This document shows, one piece after another, positions 35,635 through 46,019 of a stretch of 64,000 nt of DNA. Source of the DNA: Sinorhizobium glycinis (GTDB taxonomy: Bacteria; Pseudomonadota; Alphaproteobacteria; Rhizobiales; Rhizobiaceae). The DNA is taken from positions 62,492 to 126,491 of the forward strand of contig NZ_LPUX01000050.1 of assembly GCF_001651865.1 (NCBI RefSeq), given 5' to 3'. A model generated the notes under the pieces. That model ran no database searches. It worked only from the letters and a program-made list of their open reading frames with translations, and was not told where the DNA came from. The position numbers and the translations under genes are program-made. The stretch's first letter is position 1. Every line of letters begins with the position of its first letter.

Positions 35635-37035
35635 TCAAACTACGGTCGGAGCGCGGATCGAATGAATGAGGCGGAAGAAGCGCCAGTTGAGCAGCACGGC
35701 AGCGGCCGCCAGCCCCAACACGAAGCCGAACCACACGCCGATGCCGCCGAACTTCAGCGGAAAGGCGAAGGCCCAGGCGCAGACGAAGCCGATCGGCCAA
35801 TAGGAAATCATCGCCAGGATCATCGGCACGGTCGTGTCCTTCAGTCCGCGCAGCATGCCGGCGGCGATCGCCTGAAGCCCATCCACGAGCTGGAACGCCC
35901 CTGCAATAACGATCAGCGGGCCGGCAAAGGCAAGCACCTCGGCAGCATCGGGCCGGCTGGTGTCTAGATAGAGCGCCGCAAGCTGATGCGGAAGCAGCGC
36001 GAAGATCGTGCTGCCGATGGCTGCGAACCCGGAGCCGAGGGCGAGCACGGCGATGGCGGCGCGCCGGACACCGATGAGATCGCCGCTGCCATAGGCGAGG
36101 CCGACGCGCACGGTGCCAGCCTGTGCTAGGCCGAGCGGAATCATGAAGGCGATCGACGCGAACTGAAGCGCAATGCCGTGGGCGGCAAGCTCGATCGTGC
36201 CGATCGTTCCCATGAGCAGCGAAGCGACGGTGAAGAGGCTCACCTCCGCAAGGATTGTCAGCGAAATCGGAACACCGAGATAAATGACCTCGCGGAAGGC
36301 CGGCCAGTCCGGGCGCCAGAAGCGCACGAACAACTCGTAGCGATCGAGTTCAGGCTGCCCGCGTATGTAACCGATCGTCAGCGCCGCACCCAGCAGCGCC
36401 ACGCCGAGAGCCGCGACCGCAGCACCAAAAATGCCGAGCGCCGGAAATCCGTAATGGCCATAAATCAGCACATAGCAGAGCACGGCATTCAGGACCAAGG
36501 TCGCGAGCGTCACGTAGAGAATGATCCCAGCGCGCTCCAGGCCGCTCAGAAACGCCCGCAACACCATAAAGATGAGGCTCGGAAAGACCGCCCATTGCGC
36601 GATATGGAGATACTCTGCAGCAAGGGCCGAAACCTCCGGCTTCTGGCCGGCGAGAAGCAGGATCGGCTCGGCCATCCAGAGGATCGGCGCGGTGACGAGG
36701 CCGTAGAGCAATACCACCCACATGCCCATCCGCACGGAGCGGCGAACCGAGATCCGGTCTCCTCGCCCCTGTGCCTGCGCGACCATCGGCACCACGGCAT
36801 TTGCGAAGCCGCTGCCGAAGATGAACACGGTGAAGAAGACCTGGGTGGCAATGATGATCGCCGCAAGCTCAACCGCCCCGAGCCTGCCGACCATCAGCAC
36901 GTCGGTGGTGTTGATCGCAAGCTGTGCGAGCTGCGCACCGATGAAGGGGACGCCGAGAGAGATGCTGGCGCGAAAGTGGGTGCCCCACGAATTCTCGGTT
37001 TGTGCAGGCACAAGCTCTTGTGTCGCGGTCAGCAT
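35635..37035 (-). CDS. MATE-family efflux transporter (NorM-like)
   Basis: 466-residue inner-membrane exporter of drugs/cations coupled to Na+ or H+. Two repeats of six helices; first half begins GVPFIGAQLAQLAINTTDVLMVGRLG (the DxxMVGRLG signature), second half LGVPISLTILAEVSLFTVASLLMG. ATG 37035 follows GAGGA; longer frames begin outside homology. Neighbour to a Tet-type MFS exporter on the same strand, making a small efflux group; no adjacent regulator. Confidence 0.92.
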   Translation of the reverse strand: MLTATQELVPAQTENSWGTHFRASISLGVPFIGAQLAQLAINTTDVLMVGRLGAVELAAIIIATQVFFTVFIFGSGFANAVVPMVAQAQGRGDRISVRRSVRMGMWVVLLYGLVTAPILWMAEPILLLAGQKPEVSALAAEYLHIAQWAVFPSLIFMVLRAFLSGLERAGIILYVTLATLVLNAVLCYVLIYGHYGFPALGIFGAAVAALGVALLGAALTIGYIRGQPELDRYELFVRFWRPDWPAFREVIYLGVPISLTILAEVSLFTVASLLMGTIGTIELAAHGIALQFASIAFMIPLGLAQAGTVRVGLAYGSGDLIGVRRAAIAVLALGSGFAAIGSTIFALLPHQLAALYLDTSRPDAAEVLAFAGPLIVIAGAFQLVDGLQAIAAGMLRGLKDTTVPMILAMISYWPIGFVCAWAFAFPLKFGGIGVWFGFVLGLAAAAVLLNWRFFRLIHSIRAPTVV

Positions 37036-37190
37036 GGAATAATCCTCGCTCTGCGGCGCATCGGGCACAGATCAATTCTAGGAGCAATTCGAATTACAGC
37101 ACCACTGGGACGAGCGCTAGCGACAAGGGCGGAGCTGCTTAATTTTTCATCGGACTATCAAGAAAATTGATCGTTCCGCAGGTGCCTCTC

Positions 37191-38474
37191 CTATCGCGGC
37201 GCAAACTGTTCCCGCGGCGCGTCGACCGGACTCAGTGCTGCGTTCTCGAACGCACCGCTCCGGACCGGCCGCACCCGCAACAGGAAAACAGAGAGGCTTG
37301 CGATTATCAGGCACGCCGCCAGCGCATAAGGCGCACCGGAGAACGAATAGCCCGTTGTCGGGCCGGTGAAGAGCGCAAAGATCTGCGTGAAGAGCAGCGG
37401 CCCGAGAATCGTCGTTATGCTGGATATGCTGGTGAGAGCGCCTTGCAGCTCGCCTTGCGCCGAGGGCGGCACGTGGACCGATGCGATGCTGCGCAAGGGC
37501 GGATCGGCAACGCTTTCGAGCGCCGTCGCGACAATCACGACATAAACCATCCAGCCCTCCCAGGCGGCCGCGTAGCCGGCCATGCCAAGCGCAGTAAAGG
37601 CGAGGCCGAGCGTCGCCGTCCTTCGCTCGCCCAACCTCGCCACCATGCGCGGCAGGACGACGGCCGTCACCACCGCCCCGCCGACGCCGAATATGCCGAG
37701 CGACAGCCCGATCTGCCCCTCGCTCCAGCCGTAGCGGTAGGACGAAACGAAGGACCAGACCGCCGGATAGACGGCATGAGCGAGCCAGTAGAGAAAGAAG
37801 ACGAGGCCCACCCAGCCGATCCCCGGATAGTTGCGCATCTGCTTCAGCGCGCCGAGCGGATTTGCCCGGCGCCATTCGAAGCGGCGCCGATTTGCGGGAT
37901 CGAGCGTCTCGGGAAGAAGGAACAGGCCGATGGCGAAGTTGATGAAGGATAACGCGGCCGCGCCATAGAAAGGAACACGCGGTCCCAGTTCGCCGAGGAA
38001 GCCGCCGATCACCGGACCGAGCGCAAATCCGGTGCCGAAGGCGATGCCGATCAATCCGAAATTCCGTGCGCGATTCGTATCGTCGCTGACGTCCGCGATG
38101 AAGGCGGACGCCGTTCCAAAGCTCGCGCCGCTGATACCGGCGAGAATGCGACCGACAAAGAGCATCCAGTAGCTCGTTGCCAGCGCGCAGATCAGGTTGT
38201 CGATCGCAAAAGTCAACACCGAGGCCAGCAGGATCGGCCGACGCCCAAATCGGTCGCTCAAATTGCCGATCAGCGGCGCAAATAGAAACTGCATCCCCGA
38301 ATAGGCGAGCAGCAGCCAACCGCCCTCGATGGCTGCCTCGCCGACATTCGCTCCAGTCAGTTCCTGGAGATAGCTGGGCAGCACCGGCACGATGATCGCG
38401 ATGCCCATGATATCGAGAAGCAGAATCAAGAAGACGAGGTACAGGCCGCGTCGTACGAATTTCTTGTCGAGCAT
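37191..38474 (-). CDS. Tet-type MFS drug exporter
   Basis: 427-residue proton antiporter of the TetA/DHA1 group, twelve helices. Signature GNLSDRFGRRPILL in loop 2-3 (about residues 69-83), LDIMGIAIIVPVLPSYL in helix 1 and GRILAGISGASFGTASAFIADVSD, all close to class A-C tetracycline exporters and their chromosomal relatives. The true substrate is not predictable. Start ATG 38474 with GGGGAGGAG upstream. No divergent tetR is visible, so it is not a mobile resistance cassette. Confidence 0.9.
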   Translation of the reverse strand: MLDKKFVRRGLYLVFLILLLDIMGIAIIVPVLPSYLQELTGANVGEAAIEGGWLLLAYSGMQFLFAPLIGNLSDRFGRRPILLASVLTFAIDNLICALATSYWMLFVGRILAGISGASFGTASAFIADVSDDTNRARNFGLIGIAFGTGFALGPVIGGFLGELGPRVPFYGAAALSFINFAIGLFLLPETLDPANRRRFEWRRANPLGALKQMRNYPGIGWVGLVFFLYWLAHAVYPAVWSFVSSYRYGWSEGQIGLSLGIFGVGGAVVTAVVLPRMVARLGERRTATLGLAFTALGMAGYAAAWEGWMVYVVIVATALESVADPPLRSIASVHVPPSAQGELQGALTSISSITTILGPLLFTQIFALFTGPTTGYSFSGAPYALAACLIIASLSVFLLRVRPVRSGAFENAALSPVDAPREQFAPR

Positions 38475-38776
38475 GGAAGCTCCTCCCCGCGTCCGCCGAA
38501 ACGGAGACAGAACGTGAACGACGTCACCAAATAAGGTGTATCGCATCGCCTGGACCGAAACAATCCATGAACATTTCAACGGCTCTTATCGAAATGATCA
38601 CAATAGCAAATGATTGTTCGCGCCTCGCGTGTATTCATCGCGACAAAAGCCGCCGGGCAGTCGCCGGGGGTCGGAATATATCGAACGCCGTTTCGAGGCG
38701 CATTGGGCGGATGGGAAGGAGCGGCTCCAGTGGTGTTACGCTTCCGGACGCCGGGCTTCCGGACCGGCGAAAGCCG
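38475..38776. other. Intergenic region without a recognised feature
   Basis: About 300 bases between the metallopeptidase gene and the Tet-type exporter on the same strand. It includes an AT-rich 80 bases near the exporter (likely its promoter). I see no gene or repeat. Confidence 0.5.
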
Positions 38777-39712
38777 TCAGACGGAGCCCGAGAAGGTGTC
38801 GCAGTCCGACATCCTGCCGCTGTCGAAGCCGCGCTTGAACCACTTCATCCTTTGCTCCGAGGTGCCATGGTTGAAGCTCTCCGGCACGACATAGCCCTGC
38901 ATGCGTTTCTGCAGGGTGTCATCGCCGATCTGGGTCGCGGCATTGAGTGCCTCTTCGAGGTCGCCGCGCTGCAGCAGGCCCTTTTGCTCCGTGTATTTGC
39001 CCCAGATCCCGGCAAAGCAATCCGCCTGCAGCTCGACGCGGATCGACATCTGGTTCGCCTCGACCTCGCTCATGCGCTGCCGCATCTGGGCGAACTTCGG
39101 AAGAACGCCGATGAGGTTCTGGACGTGATGCCCAACCTCATGGGCCAGAACATAGGCCTGGGCGAAATCTCCGGATGCATCGAACTTCTGTTCAAGCTCC
39201 TCGAAGAAACTCATGTCGAGGTAGACCTTGCGGTCGCCCGGGCAATAGAAGGGCCCTGATGCGGAGGAGGCGAACCCGCAGGTTGACTGGACGGCGCCGC
39301 TGAAAAGCACGAGCTTCGGCTCCTCATACTGTTCACCGCCGGCCTGGAAGATGCCGTTCCAGGTATCTTCCGTCTCGCCGAGCACCGTCGCCATGAACGC
39401 CTTCATTTCCTCCTCTTCGGCCGAGCCGCGCGGCACCTGAGAACCGTCGCTGTGTTCGAAGCCCGGCATATTCACCGGACCACCTTCGAGAACCTGGAGC
39501 ATGTCGATGCCCATGGCTTTCAGCAGGAAATAGAGAATGACGAGGAAGATGATCGTACCGAAGCTCAAGCCGCCGCCGGCGCGACGCACGCCGCCACCTG
39601 TCGGAATGCGGAACCCGCCGCCGCGGCCGAAGGGGCCGCCTCCAAGGCCGCCTGGGCTTGCGCCCCGCTGATCCTCGACATTGCTGGACTGGCGGCGGCC
39701 CTTCCATTCCAT
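38777..39712 (-). CDS. YpfJ-family neutral zinc metallopeptidase-like membrane protein
   Basis: 311 residues: Gly/Arg-rich cytoplasmic N-terminus (1-48), one membrane helix (about 51-66), then an outside domain with HEVGHH (191-196), the zinc-binding HExxH helix. A downstream SIRVELQADCFAGIWG supplies the third ligand region (ELQAD). Family function is poorly known. The first 48 residues contain repeated GGGxFR-type runs. Start ATG 39712 at the family N-terminus MEWKGRRQSSNVEDQRG. Confidence 0.9.
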   Translation of the reverse strand: MEWKGRRQSSNVEDQRGASPGGLGGGPFGRGGGFRIPTGGGVRRAGGGLSFGTIIFLVILYFLLKAMGIDMLQVLEGGPVNMPGFEHSDGSQVPRGSAEEEEMKAFMATVLGETEDTWNGIFQAGGEQYEEPKLVLFSGAVQSTCGFASSASGPFYCPGDRKVYLDMSFFEELEQKFDASGDFAQAYVLAHEVGHHVQNLIGVLPKFAQMRQRMSEVEANQMSIRVELQADCFAGIWGKYTEQKGLLQRGDLEEALNAATQIGDDTLQKRMQGYVVPESFNHGTSEQRMKWFKRGFDSGRMSDCDTFSGSV

Positions 39713-39917
39713 GATCTATCCTCCGGAGACGTCGCTTCTACCTTGGCGCGTTGAGTCTTTATATGCTTGCGCGACGATCCATGTAAAACGCAATCGCCGC
39801 AGGGCGGTTTCATCCAACCGGTCTTTTTCTCTGTGGTTCGCGGGCTCGCTTCCCGGGCGGATTGACGATCCTTCACTTTCGAGTTCCTATGACGCGGAGG
39901 CGGTCGGAGGAGCATGC

Positions 39918-40946
39918 ATGAAGGCAGTGCGTCTTGAAGCGGTCGGCGACATCTCCGTTCGGCACGTCGAGGTACCCGAACCCGGTCCCGACGACCTGCT
40001 TGTCAAAGTGGAGGCCTGCGGCATTTGCGGGACCGACCGGCATCTCCTTCATGGGGATTTTCCGTCCACGCCTCCGGTCACTCTCGGCCACGAATTCTGC
40101 GGCATAGTCGTGAAGGCCGGGAGCGCGGTTCACGCGATCAAGCCGGGGGCGAGAATTACCGGCGATCCGAATATTTCCTGCGGGCGCTGCCCGCAGTGCC
40201 AGTCGGGCCGCGTGAATCTCTGCCGCAATCTACGCGCCATCGGCATCCACCGTGACGGCGGATTTGCCGAGTACGTGCTGGTTCCTCAGAAGCAGGCCTT
40301 CGAAATCCCACTTGCCCTCGATCCTATCCACGGTGCGTTCTGCGAACCCCTCGCCTGCTGCCTGCACGGCATTGATGGGGCAGGTATCCGAGCCGGCTCC
40401 TCGGTAGCGGTGCTCGGGGGCGGCGTGATTGGTCTGCTGACCGTTCAACTCGCAAGACTGGCGGGTGCCACGACTGTCATTCTTTCGACGCGCCAGGCTT
40501 CGAAGCGCCTTCTGGCGGAGGAAGTCGGGGCGACGGCTACGGTCGATCCGACCGCCGGCGACGTGATCGAGGCGATCTCTGGACCGCACGGGCTCGTCCC
40601 CGGAGGCGTCGACGTAGTGATCGAATGCGCAGGCGTCGCAGAAACAGTGAAGCAGTCGACACGACTTGCCAAAGCGGGCGGGACAGTCGTCATCCTCGGC
40701 GTGCTGCCGCAGGGCGAAAAGGTCGAGATCGAGCCTTTCGATATTCTGTTCCGTGAACTGCGCCTGCAAGGTTCCTTCATCAATCCCTTTGTGCATCGCC
40801 GGGCAGCCGACCTCGTGGCCTCCGGTGCGATCGAAATCGACCGGCTCATTTCGCGCCGCGTGACGCTCGACGAGGCCCCAGCCGTCATTGCCAGTCCAGC
40901 CCCTCCGGGAGAGGTAAAAGTGCTGGTGATTCCTTCTTCCGAATAG
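39918..40946 (+). CDS. Zinc-dependent alcohol/polyol dehydrogenase
   Basis: 342-residue medium-chain dehydrogenase. Catalytic zinc site C37, H58, E59; structural zinc cysteines C88, C91, C94 and C102; Rossmann VLGGGVIG near residue 166. The layout is that of sorbitol/threonine-type NAD enzymes; substrate not identifiable. GGAGGAG just before ATG 39918 sets the start, though the frame is open upstream. Monocistronic, ahead of carB. Confidence 0.9.
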   Translation: MKAVRLEAVGDISVRHVEVPEPGPDDLLVKVEACGICGTDRHLLHGDFPSTPPVTLGHEFCGIVVKAGSAVHAIKPGARITGDPNISCGRCPQCQSGRVNLCRNLRAIGIHRDGGFAEYVLVPQKQAFEIPLALDPIHGAFCEPLACCLHGIDGAGIRAGSSVAVLGGGVIGLLTVQLARLAGATTVILSTRQASKRLLAEEVGATATVDPTAGDVIEAISGPHGLVPGGVDVVIECAGVAETVKQSTRLAKAGGTVVILGVLPQGEKVEIEPFDILFRELRLQGSFINPFVHRRAADLVASGAIEIDRLISRRVTLDEAPAVIASPAPPGEVKVLVIPSSE

Positions 40947-41163
40947 GTCGAGGACTTTGGCGCATTCGGGTTGGTAAAGCGGGCATTGGTCGGGCGCACA
41001 AATATCTGCGCTTTATTGTCGATTCCGGAATTTTCGGGGTTCCGCTGGTAAAAACATTTGCCTATAAGCCGCTTCTAGCCTGAAAACACCATTCATTGCG
41101 CGCCCGGCCGGTGATCTCCCACCTCGGCCGGTTTTTCGCGCAACCAGAAAACGGATGAGACCC

Positions 41164-44100
41164 ATGCCGAAGCGCCAAGATATCAAATCGATCCTCATCA
41201 TCGGCGCGGGGCCGATCGTGATCGGCCAGGCATGCGAATTCGATTACTCCGGCACCCAGGCCTGCAAGGCTCTGAAAGAGGAAGGCTATCGCGTCGTCCT
41301 CGTCAACTCCAACCCGGCCACGATCATGACCGATCCGGGACTTGCGGACGCGACCTATGTCGAACCGATCACACCCGAGGTCGTCGCCAAGATCATTGCC
41401 AAGGAACGTCCCGACGCACTGCTGCCCACCATGGGCGGCCAGACGGCGCTGAACACGGCGCTTTCCCTGCGGCGGATGGGCGTCCTCGACCGCTACAATG
41501 TCGAGATGATCGGCGCCAAGCCAGAGGCAATCGACAAGGCCGAAGACCGGGCCCTTTTCCGCGAGGCGATGGCCAAGATCGGGCTCGAGACGCCGAAGTC
41601 GCGGCTGGCCAACGCCACCGATATCAAGGACCAGGACCGCAAGGCGCATGAGGCAGAACGCGCTGCCCTCAAGGCGAAATTTTCGGCTGCCGAACTCGAC
41701 AGCGCGCTCGACGAACTCGAGAACAGATGGAACCTCGGCGAAGGCGACCGAAAGCAGCGCTACGTCAACCATGCAATGGCGATCGCCGCGCAGGCGCTCG
41801 ACGATGTCGGGCTTCCGGCAATCATCCGGCCTTCCTTCACTCTCGGCGGTACGGGCGGTGGCATCGCCTACAACCGCTCGGAATTTTTCGAAATCGTCGG
41901 CAGCGGTCTCGATGCGTCACCGACGACGGAAGTCCTGATCGAGGAGTCGGTCCTCGGCTGGAAGGAATATGAAATGGAAGTCGTCCGCGACAAGGCGGAC
42001 AATTGCATCATTATCTGCTCGATCGAGAACATCGATCCGATGGGCGTCCACACGGGCGATTCCATCACCGTCGCGCCGGCGCTGACCCTGACCGACAAGG
42101 AATATCAGATCATGCGCAACGCCTCGATCGCGGTGCTGCGCGAGATCGGCGTCGAGACCGGCGGGTCGAATGTCCAATTCGCGGTCAATCCGGAAACCGG
42201 CCGCCTTGTGGTCATCGAGATGAATCCGCGCGTATCGCGCTCTTCGGCACTGGCCTCCAAGGCGACGGGCTTCCCGATTGCCAAGATCGCCGCCAAGCTT
42301 GCCATCGGCTATACGCTCGACGAGTTGGAGAACGACATCACCGGAGGAGCAACGCCGGCCTCCTTCGAACCGTCGATCGACTATGTCGTTACCAAGATCC
42401 CGCGCTTTGCCTTCGAGAAGTTCCCCGGCGCCGAACCGACGCTGACCACCGCGATGAAGTCGGTCGGCGAAGTCATGGCGATCGGCCGCACCTTCGCGGA
42501 ATCGCTGCAGAAGGCGCTTCGCGGCCTTGAAACCGGGCTGACCGGTCTCGACGAGATCGACATTCCGGATTTCGACGAGAACGGCGATGGCCGCAATGCC
42601 ATCCGCGCGGCGATCGGCACGCCGACCCCCGACCGCCTGCGCATGGTCGCCCAGGCGCTGCGCCTTGGAATGACCGAGACGGAAGTTCACGAGGCCTGCA
42701 AGATCGATCCCTGGTTCATTGCCCAGTTCAAGGCGATCGTCGACATGGAGGTCCGCATCCGCGAACACGGCCTGCCGCAGGATGCCGAAAACCTCCGGAT
42801 GCTGAAGGCGATGGGCTTCTCCGACGCGCGGCTCGCGACACTCACCGGCAAGCGCCCGAAGGAAGTGGCGGAACTGCGCAACGCGCTGAACGTCCGCCCG
42901 GTCTACAAGCGCATCGATACCTGCGCGGCCGAGTTCGCCTCGCCGACCGCCTACATGTATTCGACCTACGAAACGCCCTTCGTCGGGGCAGCCCGGTCGG
43001 AGGCGCAGGTCTCCGATCGCAAGAAAGTGGTCATTCTTGGCGGTGGTCCCAACCGGATCGGCCAGGGCATCGAGTTCGACTATTGCTGCTGCCATGCCGC
43101 CTTTGCGCTCAAGGACGCCGGCTATGAAGCGATCATGGTCAACTGCAATCCGGAAACCGTCTCCACCGACTATGACACTTCCGACCGGCTCTATTTCGAG
43201 CCGCTGACGGCGGAAGACGTGATCGAGATCATGCGGGCCGAACAGGAAAACGGCACGCTGCACGGCGTGATCGTGCAGTTCGGCGGCCAGACGCCGCTGA
43301 AGCTTGCCGAGGCGCTCGAAAAGAACGGCATCCCGATCCTCGGTACCGCACCCGATGCGATCGACCTCGCCGAGGACCGCGACCGCTTCCAGAAGCTCTT
43401 GATGAAGCTCGACCTGAACCAACCGCGCAACGGCATCGCCTACTCCGTCGAGCAGGCGCGCCTCCTCGCCGCCGAAATCGGCTTCCCGCTGGTCGTGCGC
43501 CCGTCCTACGTTCTCGGCGGCCGCGCCATGCAGATCATCCATTCGGAAAGCATGCTACAGACCTACCTTCTCGACACGGTCCCGGGGCTCGTGCCGGAAG
43601 ACATCAAGCAGCGCTATCCGAACGACAAGACCGGCCAGATCAACACGCTGCTCGGCAAGAACCCGCTGCTCTTCGACAGCTATCTGACCAATGCGATCGA
43701 AGTGGACGTCGATTGCCTGTGCGACGGCAAGGATGTCTTCGTTTCCGGTATCATGGAGCATATCGAGGAAGCAGGCATTCACTCCGGCGACTCCGCCTGC
43801 TCGCTGCCGGTACACTCCCTCGACAAGGACCTCGTCGACGAACTCGAGCGTCAGACGGCGGCGCTTGCCAAGGCGCTGAACGTCGGCGGTCTGATGAACG
43901 TGCAGTTCGCCATCAAGGACGACACGATCTACGTGCTCGAAGTCAATCCGCGCGCGTCCCGCACGGTTCCCTTCGTTGCCAAGACAATCGGCACGCCGAT
44001 TGCGAAGATCGCAGCGCGGGTGATGGCCGGGGAAAACCTGGACGATGCGATCGCCGCCTACGGCAAGAAGCCGGATCCGCGCAATCTGCAGCACATTGCC

Positions 44101-44655
44101 GTCAAGGAAGCCGTGTTCCCATTCGCCCGTTTCCCGGGCGTCGACACGCTGCTCGGTCCGGAAATGCGCTCGACCGGCGAAGTGATCGGTCTCGACACCG
44201 ACTATGCGCTGGCTTTCGCCAAGTCCCAGCTCGGCGCCGGCGTCGATCTGCCGCGCGACGGAACTGTCTTCGTTTCGGTTCGCGACGAGGACAAGGCACG
44301 GGTGCTGCCGGCCATCCGCGTTCTTGCAGATATCGGCTTCAAGGTCATGGCGACCAGCGGCACGGCGCGCTTCCTCGGCGAACACGGCATCGCGGCAACC
44401 AAGATCAACAAGGTGCTCGAAGGGCGCCCTCACGTCGAAGATGCCATCCGCAACCGGCAGATCCAGCTCGTCATCAACACCACGGACGGCAACAAAGCGA
44501 TCTCCGACTCGAAGTCGCTCCGTCGCGCGACCCTGATGCAGAAGGTGCCCTATTACACGACCATGGCCGGAGCCGAGGCCGCGGCACATGCCATCAAGGC
44601 GCTGAAGGCAGGCAACCTCGAAGTGCGTCCGCTGCAGAGCTATTTCGAGGCCTGA
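41164..44655 (+). CDS. carB: Carbamoyl phosphate synthase large subunit
   Basis: Makes carbamoyl phosphate for arginine and pyrimidines with CarA (glutaminase, not in this window). 1163 residues, slightly longer than enteric CarB. Two ATP-grasp halves: [22 protein letters not shown] at the start and [21 protein letters not shown] near residue 620. A linker with oligomerisation domain lies between, and a C-terminal MGS-like regulatory domain from about residue 1030 ([14 protein letters not shown]). ATG 41164 is preferred over the one at 41155. A 12-bp hairpin follows the stop. Confidence 0.97.
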   Translation: MPKRQDIKSILIIGAGPIVIGQACEFDYSGTQACKALKEEGYRVVLVNSNPATIMTDPGLADATYVEPITPEVVAKIIAKERPDALLPTMGGQTALNTALSLRRMGVLDRYNVEMIGAKPEAIDKAEDRALFREAMAKIGLETPKSRLANATDIKDQDRKAHEAERAALKAKFSAAELDSALDELENRWNLGEGDRKQRYVNHAMAIAAQALDDVGLPAIIRPSFTLGGTGGGIAYNRSEFFEIVGSGLDASPTTEVLIEESVLGWKEYEMEVVRDKADNCIIICSIENIDPMGVHTGDSITVAPALTLTDKEYQIMRNASIAVLREIGVETGGSNVQFAVNPETGRLVVIEMNPRVSRSSALASKATGFPIAKIAAKLAIGYTLDELENDITGGATPASFEPSIDYVVTKIPRFAFEKFPGAEPTLTTAMKSVGEVMAIGRTFAESLQKALRGLETGLTGLDEIDIPDFDENGDGRNAIRAAIGTPTPDRLRMVAQALRLGMTETEVHEACKIDPWFIAQFKAIVDMEVRIREHGLPQDAENLRMLKAMGFSDARLATLTGKRPKEVAELRNALNVRPVYKRIDTCAAEFASPTAYMYSTYETPFVGAARSEAQVSDRKKVVILGGGPNRIGQGIEFDYCCCHAAFALKDAGYEAIMVNCNPETVSTDYDTSDRLYFEPLTAEDVIEIMRAEQENGTLHGVIVQFGGQTPLKLAEALEKNGIPILGTAPDAIDLAEDRDRFQKLLMKLDLNQPRNGIAYSVEQARLLAAEIGFPLVVRPSYVLGGRAMQIIHSESMLQTYLLDTVPGLVPEDIKQRYPNDKTGQINTLLGKNPLLFDSYLTNAIEVDVDCLCDGKDVFVSGIMEHIEEAGIHSGDSACSLPVHSLDKDLVDELERQTAALAKALNVGGLMNVQFAIKDDTIYVLEVNPRASRTVPFVAKTIGTPIAKIAARVMAGENLDDAIAAYGKKPDPRNLQHIAVKEAVFPFARFPGVDTLLGPEMRSTGEVIGLDTDYALAFAKSQLGAGVDLPRDGTVFVSVRDEDKARVLPAIRVLADIGFKVMATSGTARFLGEHGIAATKINKVLEGRPHVEDAIRNRQIQLVINTTDGNKAISDSKSLRRATLMQKVPYYTTMAGAEAAAHAIKALKAGNLEVRPLQSYFEA

Positions 44656-44663
44656 CAGATGTC

Positions 44664-44696
44664 CAATGGCGCACCCCGGTTTCAGGTGCGCCATTG
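44664..44696. terminator. Hairpin after carB
   Basis: Perfect 12-bp stem CAATGGCGCACC / GGTGCGCCATTG with a 9-base loop, 8 bases after the carB stop. It lacks a following U-run, so termination would be Rho-assisted or the hairpin protects the 3' end. Confidence 0.6.
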
Positions 44697-44717
44697 CGTG
44701 TCGATCCTCACTGGACG

Positions 44718-44758
44718 CCTGAATGCAACCTGAACGTCTGGTTCAGGCTTCATTCGGG
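44718..44758. repeat. Two-tier inverted repeat before the DUF6894 gene
   Basis: Outer arms CCTGAATG / CATTCGGG and inner arms CCTGAAC / GTTCAGG with loop GTCTG. It sits 70-110 bases before the DUF6894 start. The CCTGAAC/GTTCAGG core with flanking CATTC is, in my memory, a recurring rhizobial intergenic motif; it may be a transcription-factor site or an RNA hairpin. Confidence 0.5.
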
Positions 44759-44826
44759 CGCCACGTGGTTCTTTGATCCCAAGCGAAGCCTCATTCAACG
44801 GCGACGCGCAGGCCGGGGGCAACGAC

Positions 44827-45138
44827 GTGCGGCACTATTTCTTCGACCTTCACTGGGGTGATGAACATTTCCTCGATGAGGAGGGGATCGCCCATTTCGA
44901 CGACGGTTCGGCCCTTTATTACGCCCAGCGCATTGCCGACAGGATCGGCCGTGACGCGGATTACGGTTCGCTGAAGGTGCAGGTGCGTTCGGGCGAGGGC
45001 AAGCCGTTGGCGACCGTTGCGCCATCCGAGGGCCGCGGCCGCGAGCAGTTTGCCTTGATTGGCAGACGTTCTCCGGGGGTGTATCGCCACCACCCTGAAA
45101 GTGCTGTTTCCTCGTCGGGGACTGGAGCGATCACTTGA
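44827..45138 (+). CDS. DUF6894 family small protein
   Basis: About 103 residues from GTG 44827 (VRHYFFDLHWGDEHFLDEEGIAHFD), matching the short rhizobial DUF6894 type (RYFFxxxxGxxxxDxEG start). The frame is open further upstream with TTG at 44773, so the start is uncertain; GTG has a G-rich site before it and begins at the family N-terminus. Soluble, function unknown. The final 30 residues look less conserved. Confidence 0.6.
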   Translation: MRHYFFDLHWGDEHFLDEEGIAHFDDGSALYYAQRIADRIGRDADYGSLKVQVRSGEGKPLATVAPSEGRGREQFALIGRRSPGVYRHHPESAVSSSGTGAIT

Positions 45139-45318
45139 GCGCCGCGGAAGCACTGATACGACCTCCAAGTGCAGTTGAGGTAAAGAGGCTTTGCGTAGGT
45201 GACGGTCTATTCTGGAGATTTTCGCGTGGGACGCGGCCTTGGTCCCCGCCTTGGAGCGTCGCGAAAAATCTGGCTTTCGCGCTTCCGTTTCTGTTATAAG
45301 AACGGTTCGGATGTTTCG

Positions 45319-45358
45319 AACGGTTCCGGTGCTTTGGCTCCGGGGACCGTTTTCTTTT
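45319..45358 (+). terminator. Terminator-like hairpin in the greA leader
   Basis: AACGGT-T-CCGG paired with CCGG-GG-ACCGTT, loop of 10 bases, followed directly by TTCTTTT, about 50 bases before the greA start. A second copy of AACGGTTC at 45301 could pair with ACCGTT instead, giving a competing fold. In E. coli the greA leader ends in a terminator that yields the GraL RNA; this could be an analogous arrangement. Confidence 0.5.
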
Positions 45359-45408
45359 GCGTGGCGCCGCCGAGAGGTGGCGCCGCGCGCTTGATAAAGG
45401 ACGATGAA

Positions 45409-45885
45409 ATGGTCGACAAAGTTCCGATGACCCAGGGTGGATTCACCAATCTGCAGGAGGAGCTGCGCTGGCGCCAGCAGGAAGAACGCCCTCGAATCAT
45501 CGAGGCGATCGCCGAAGCGCGCGCCCATGGGGATCTGTCGGAAAATGCCGAGTACCATGCCGCCAAGGAGGCGCAGAGCCACAATGAGGGCCGGATTTCG
45601 GAGCTCGAGGATCTGATCGCCCGGGCGGAGGTCATCGACCTTTCGAAAATGTCCGGCTCGAAGATCAAGTTCGGCGCCAGGGTGAAACTCGTCGACGAGG
45701 ACACCGAGGAAGAAAAGACCTATCAGATCGTTGGCGACCAGGAAGCCGACGTCAAGGCCGGCCGGATCTCGATCTCCTCGCCGATCGCCCGTGCGCTGAT
45801 CGGTAAGGAAGTCGGAGATTCGATCGAAGTGAATGCGCCGGGCGGCTCCAAGGCCTACGAAATCCTCGCCGTTCAGTGGGGCTGA
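45409..45885 (+). CDS. greA: Transcription elongation factor GreA
   Basis: Rescues backtracked RNA polymerase by stimulating transcript cleavage through its secondary channel. 158 residues: coiled-coil (about 10-78) with the tip acidic pair in [15 protein letters not shown], then a globular C-terminal FKBP-like domain. ATG 45409 chosen by homology; the frame is open 70 codons upstream into the leader. The leader has a terminator-like hairpin, suggesting attenuation. In S. meliloti greA precedes lpsB, as here. Confidence 0.95.
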   Translation: MVDKVPMTQGGFTNLQEELRWRQQEERPRIIEAIAEARAHGDLSENAEYHAAKEAQSHNEGRISELEDLIARAEVIDLSKMSGSKIKFGARVKLVDEDTEEEKTYQIVGDQEADVKAGRISISSPIARALIGKEVGDSIEVNAPGGSKAYEILAVQWG

Positions 45886-46019
45886 TCGCCCGAGTCCGAC
45901 AGCCGAAACACGGAAACGCGGCGGGGTAATCGGTCCTCGCCCATTCCCTCCAGGGCGCGGCATTCGTTCCGCCCTCTTCCCCAAAAGACTGAAGCTAGAG
46001 GCGCAAGGAGCGCGCTCAC

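Noticed and set aside
41917-44694. Very long minus-strand open frames opposite carB (up to about 540 codons)
   Set aside because: They are mirror frames of a certain gene in high-GC DNA, rich in Arg/His/Asp, without start signals or recognisable domains.
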